From an uncultured Sphingomonadaceae bacterium (GTDB taxonomy: Bacteria > Pseudomonadota > Alphaproteobacteria > Sphingomonadales > Sphingomonadaceae), in NCBI GenBank assembly GCA_947258815.1, contig CAMYJW010000010.1:62001-126000 (forward strand): a stretch of DNA of 64,000 nucleotides. The letters run 5' to 3'. Positions 61,841 through 64,000 of the stretch are shown here, in pieces; position 1 is the first letter of the stretch, and each line of letters opens with the position of its first letter. Both the position numbers and the translations under genes were made by a program. The notes beneath the pieces are model-generated. The model searched no databases. It was not told where the DNA came from and saw only the letters and a list, made by a program, of their open reading frames with translations.

Positions 61841-62635
61841 TTAGAAAAACACCAGAAGCGCGCAACCCAGCGCAACGCGATAGATCACGAACACCAGCAT
61901 CGAGGCTTTCTTGAGAAAATTCATCAGGAACGCCATCGTCACAAACGCGGAAACGAATGTCAGCGCGCCCGCGACAATTGCATCCCACTGCATCTGCGCG
62001 GTCGCCTCTGCCAGATCGAGCGCGGCCAGCAGCCCGGCCCCGGCCACCGCCGGGATCGCCAGCAGAAACGAGAACCGCGCCGCTTCAACCCGTTTGTAGC
62101 CCAGAAACCTCGCCGCCGTCATCGTCACGCCCGATCGGCTGGTGCCGGGGATCAGCGCCAGCGCCTGCGCAATGCCAACAATGATCGCATCGCGCATGGT
62201 CATGTCTTCGTAGTTCTTTTCCTGCTTGCCCACCTTGTCGGCCACGCCCAGCAGGATGCCATAACCGATCAGGTTTGCCGCCACGAGATCGGTGACGCGA
62301 AAACTTTCCAGATAGCCATTCGTCTTCAGGAACAGGCCCGCCACCACGGCCGGAATCGTGCCGATCGCCACCCACAAGAACAGCCGCTTCTGATCGGGCG
62401 CATTGCCGATGCCAACCGTCGCGAAGCCGCCGCGCGCCAGGCCTATCGCATCGCGGAAGAAATAGATGATGATCGCCAACAGCGAACCGACGTGAACCGC
62501 GACATCAATCAGCGGCCCCTGATCGGGCAGATTGGTAATATACGGGATGAGAATCAGATGGCCTGACGACGAGATCGGCAGGAATTCCGAAATGCCCTGA
62601 ACGATTGCGATGATAAGCTGTTGCAGGAATGTCAT
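61841..62635 (-). CDS. uppP: Undecaprenyl-diphosphatase UppP (BacA)
   Basis: This 264-aa inner-membrane enzyme recycles the lipid carrier for wall synthesis. The motifs GISEFLPISSSGHLIL and LALIPGTSRSGVTMTAARFLG are the two catalytic segments; about eight hydrophobic helices are seen. The gene lies 38 bp upstream of ppk2. Overexpression of this family is known to give bacitracin resistance. Confidence 0.94.
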   Translation of the reverse strand: MTFLQQLIIAIVQGISEFLPISSSGHLILIPYITNLPDQGPLIDVAVHVGSLLAIIIYFFRDAIGLARGGFATVGIGNAPDQKRLFLWVAIGTIPAVVAGLFLKTNGYLESFRVTDLVAANLIGYGILLGVADKVGKQEKNYEDMTMRDAIIVGIAQALALIPGTSRSGVTMTAARFLGYKRVEAARFSFLLAIPAVAGAGLLAALDLAEATAQMQWDAIVAGALTFVSAFVTMAFLMNFLKKASMLVFVIYRVALGCALLVFF

Positions 62636-62753
62636 GGGCGTCGGGTTGCTCCGGCACTATCGATTGTTGGACAGGAATTTTCCCGCCCGCTGCGCATGAC
62701 CTCGACTCGCGCCGATAACAAGTCAAGCACTGGCGCGCTGCAATGCACAATGA

Positions 62754-64000
62754 TTACCAGATGCGCACACGCTCGTCAGGTGGAAGATACAGATCGTCAT
62801 CGGGCGACACATCGAACGCGCGATACCATTCATCGAAATTGCGCACGATGCCGTTCACCCGGTATTTGGGCGGCGAATGCGGATCGGTGACAAGGTGCTG
62901 GCGCGCCAGTTCCTCGCGCGCTTTTGCCCGCCAGACCTGCGCCCATGACATGAAAAACCGCTGATCCCCTGTCACCCCGTCAATCACCGGCGCGTCCTCG
63001 CCCCCCAGAGACAGGCGATAGGCGCGATAGGCAAGGCTAAGGCCGCCCAGATCGCCGATATTCTCACCCAGAGTCAGTTCGCCGTTGATGCAGGTTGTGC
63101 CGTCATCGAACGGACAGAACGCGTTGTATTGCGCGACAAGCTTTTTCTGAAGCGCCTGGAAATTGGCCTTGTCCTTTGCGCTCCACCAGTTGCGCAGATT
63201 GCCTTCGCCATCCGATTTCGCGCCCTGATCGTCAAACCCGTGGCCCAGTTCATGCCCGATCACCGCGCCGATCGCGCCATAGTTCACCGCCGGATCGGCA
63301 GTCAGGTTGAAAAACGGAGGTTGCAGGATCGCGGCAGGGAACACCACTTCATTATAGGTGGGATAGTAGTAGGCGTTCACCGTGTGCGGGAACATGAACC
63401 ATTCAGACCGGTCAACCGCCTTGCCAAGCCTGCCCATCATGAAATCAAGGCTCCACCCTTGCGCGGCAATCTGGTTGCCCAGCGCATCGTCTGGCGCAAG
63501 CGTCAGCCCTTCATAGGCCTTGTATGTGTCAGGCGCGCCGATCTTGGGCGTGAAGGCGTCCAGTTTGGCCTGTGCCTCAAGCCGGGTTTGCGGCCCCATC
63601 CATGAAAGGTCTTTCAGGTTTGCCGCCATCGCGGTGCGCAAATTGGCAACCAGTTCCTCCATCGCCGTCTTGCGTTCCTGCGGGTAGAACCGCTCGGCAT
63701 AAATCTTGCCAAGCAGTTCCCCGACCTGATTTTCCACGGCGCTGATGCCACGCTTCCAGCGAGGGCGCTGTTCGGGCTGACCGCCCAGAACCGTGCCGTA
63801 GAACGCAAAATTCGCTTCATCGATCGCGGCAGGCAGATATGCGGCATGATCGCTGAGGAAATGCGCAGCCAGATAGGCCTGCCATGTTGCCACCGGCACA
63901 TCGCCGATCAGTTTCAACGTCGCAGGCACCCCGCCGCCAAACAGCGCGCCTGCCTGCGCGGCGTCTATCCCGGCGGTGGCCAGTTCCTCATCGGTGGGCG
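62754..64000 (-). CDS. M13-family zinc metallopeptidase, 5' end outside window
   Basis: This neprilysin/PepO-type peptidase is truncated by the right window edge; 415 residues are visible. The zinc motif GAVIGHELGHGFDDQG (HExxH), the third ligand in GELTLGENIGDLGG (ExxxD), VNAYYYPTYNEVVFPAAIL (NAxY-type substrate loop) and the terminal VRIW are all present. The N-terminal signal lies beyond the window. It is a probable periplasmic peptidase. Confidence 0.92.
   Translation of the reverse strand, partial: PTDEELATAGIDAAQAGALFGGGVPATLKLIGDVPVATWQAYLAAHFLSDHAAYLPAAIDEANFAFYGTVLGGQPEQRPRWKRGISAVENQVGELLGKIYAERFYPQERKTAMEELVANLRTAMAANLKDLSWMGPQTRLEAQAKLDAFTPKIGAPDTYKAYEGLTLAPDDALGNQIAAQGWSLDFMMGRLGKAVDRSEWFMFPHTVNAYYYPTYNEVVFPAAILQPPFFNLTADPAVNYGAIGAVIGHELGHGFDDQGAKSDGEGNLRNWWSAKDKANFQALQKKLVAQYNAFCPFDDGTTCINGELTLGENIGDLGGLSLAYRAYRLSLGGEDAPVIDGVTGDQRFFMSWAQVWRAKAREELARQHLVTDPHSPPKYRVNGIVRNFDEWYRAFDVSPDDDLYLPPDERVRIW

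Noticed and set aside
1..64000. tRNA, rRNA, CRISPR array, insertion sequence or prophage
   Set aside because: No cloverleaf, rRNA-like segment, spaced repeat array, transposase, integrase or phage structural gene was recognised on either strand by reading; a covariance-model scan was not possible.

Overview
The window looks like chromosomal DNA from a GC-rich alphaproteobacterium, most likely a sphingomonad (Sphingomonadales). The signs are an Entner-Doudoroff operon ordered zwf-edd-glk-eda, a TonB-dependent receptor next to a membrane PQQ dehydrogenase, an RcdA-type CtrA-degradation adaptor, BigR/SqrR-type persulfide control, a GAF-containing PTS-Ntr enzyme I, and Shine-Dalgarno-led genes with many ATGA overlaps. 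No rRNA, tRNA, CRISPR array, insertion sequence or phage gene was recognised.

Layout. (1) 1-22.7 kb: an accessory catabolic island. On the minus strand it has an acyl-CoA ligase, a MenB/BadI-clade ring-opening crotonase and a class III CoA-transferase. Next comes a four-gene block of two MaoC hot-dog proteins, a DUF35 Zn-ribbon/OB protein and a thiolase-fold protein without the usual thiolase cysteine. A KstD-like flavoprotein and a cytochrome P450 follow. Then come a cupin, a VOC protein, a PQQ dehydrogenase, a TonB receptor, a DUF7064-like protein, an APH-like kinase with a small partner, a GMC oxidoreductase, a TIM-barrel isomerase-like protein and an orphan. The four-gene block matches, piece by piece, the actinobacterial steroid side-chain module ChsH1-ChsH2-Ltp2, with ChsH2 split in two. 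I infer uptake and oxidation of a bulky alicyclic (steroid or terpenoid-like) compound. Two families of short sites recur in its intergenic gaps and may be operators. (2) 22.8-27.6 kb: a sulfur/persulfide module (ArsR/BigR-like regulator, persulfide dioxygenase-like MBL enzyme, two YeeE/YedE half-transporters, SulP permease) with a divergent cupin gene. (3) 27.8-39.9 kb: phosphate and polyphosphate. ppk and ppx face a phoR-porin-pstSCAB-phoU-phoB cluster. Clear 11-bp-phased Pho boxes precede pstS and the porin. (4) 40.1-45.8 kb: the Entner-Doudoroff operon, with a 10-codon leader ORF coupled to zwf, then an L,D-transpeptidase. (5) 46.1-64 kb: housekeeping genes tilS, cpoB, a RodZ-like gene, ptsP, a divergent pair of DUF465 genes, rcdA, glpK, an MBL hydrolase, nadA, a beta-helix protein, ribA, xthA, a candidate sRNA, lolA, rpmG, ppk2, uppP and a truncated M13 peptidase gene.

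How it works together. The island would import a hydrophobic substrate (TonB receptor), oxidise it (P450, flavoprotein, PQQ and GMC dehydrogenases), activate it to CoA (ligase, CoA transferase), hydrate and retro-aldol cleave it (MaoC/DUF35/thiolase-like) and open a ring (crotonase). The phosphate block couples sensing (PhoR/PhoB/PhoU), outer-membrane and inner-membrane uptake (porin, Pst) and polyphosphate storage (Ppk, Ppx, and PPK2 elsewhere in the window). All calls come from reading the sequence and recalling family features; no database search or computation was run.
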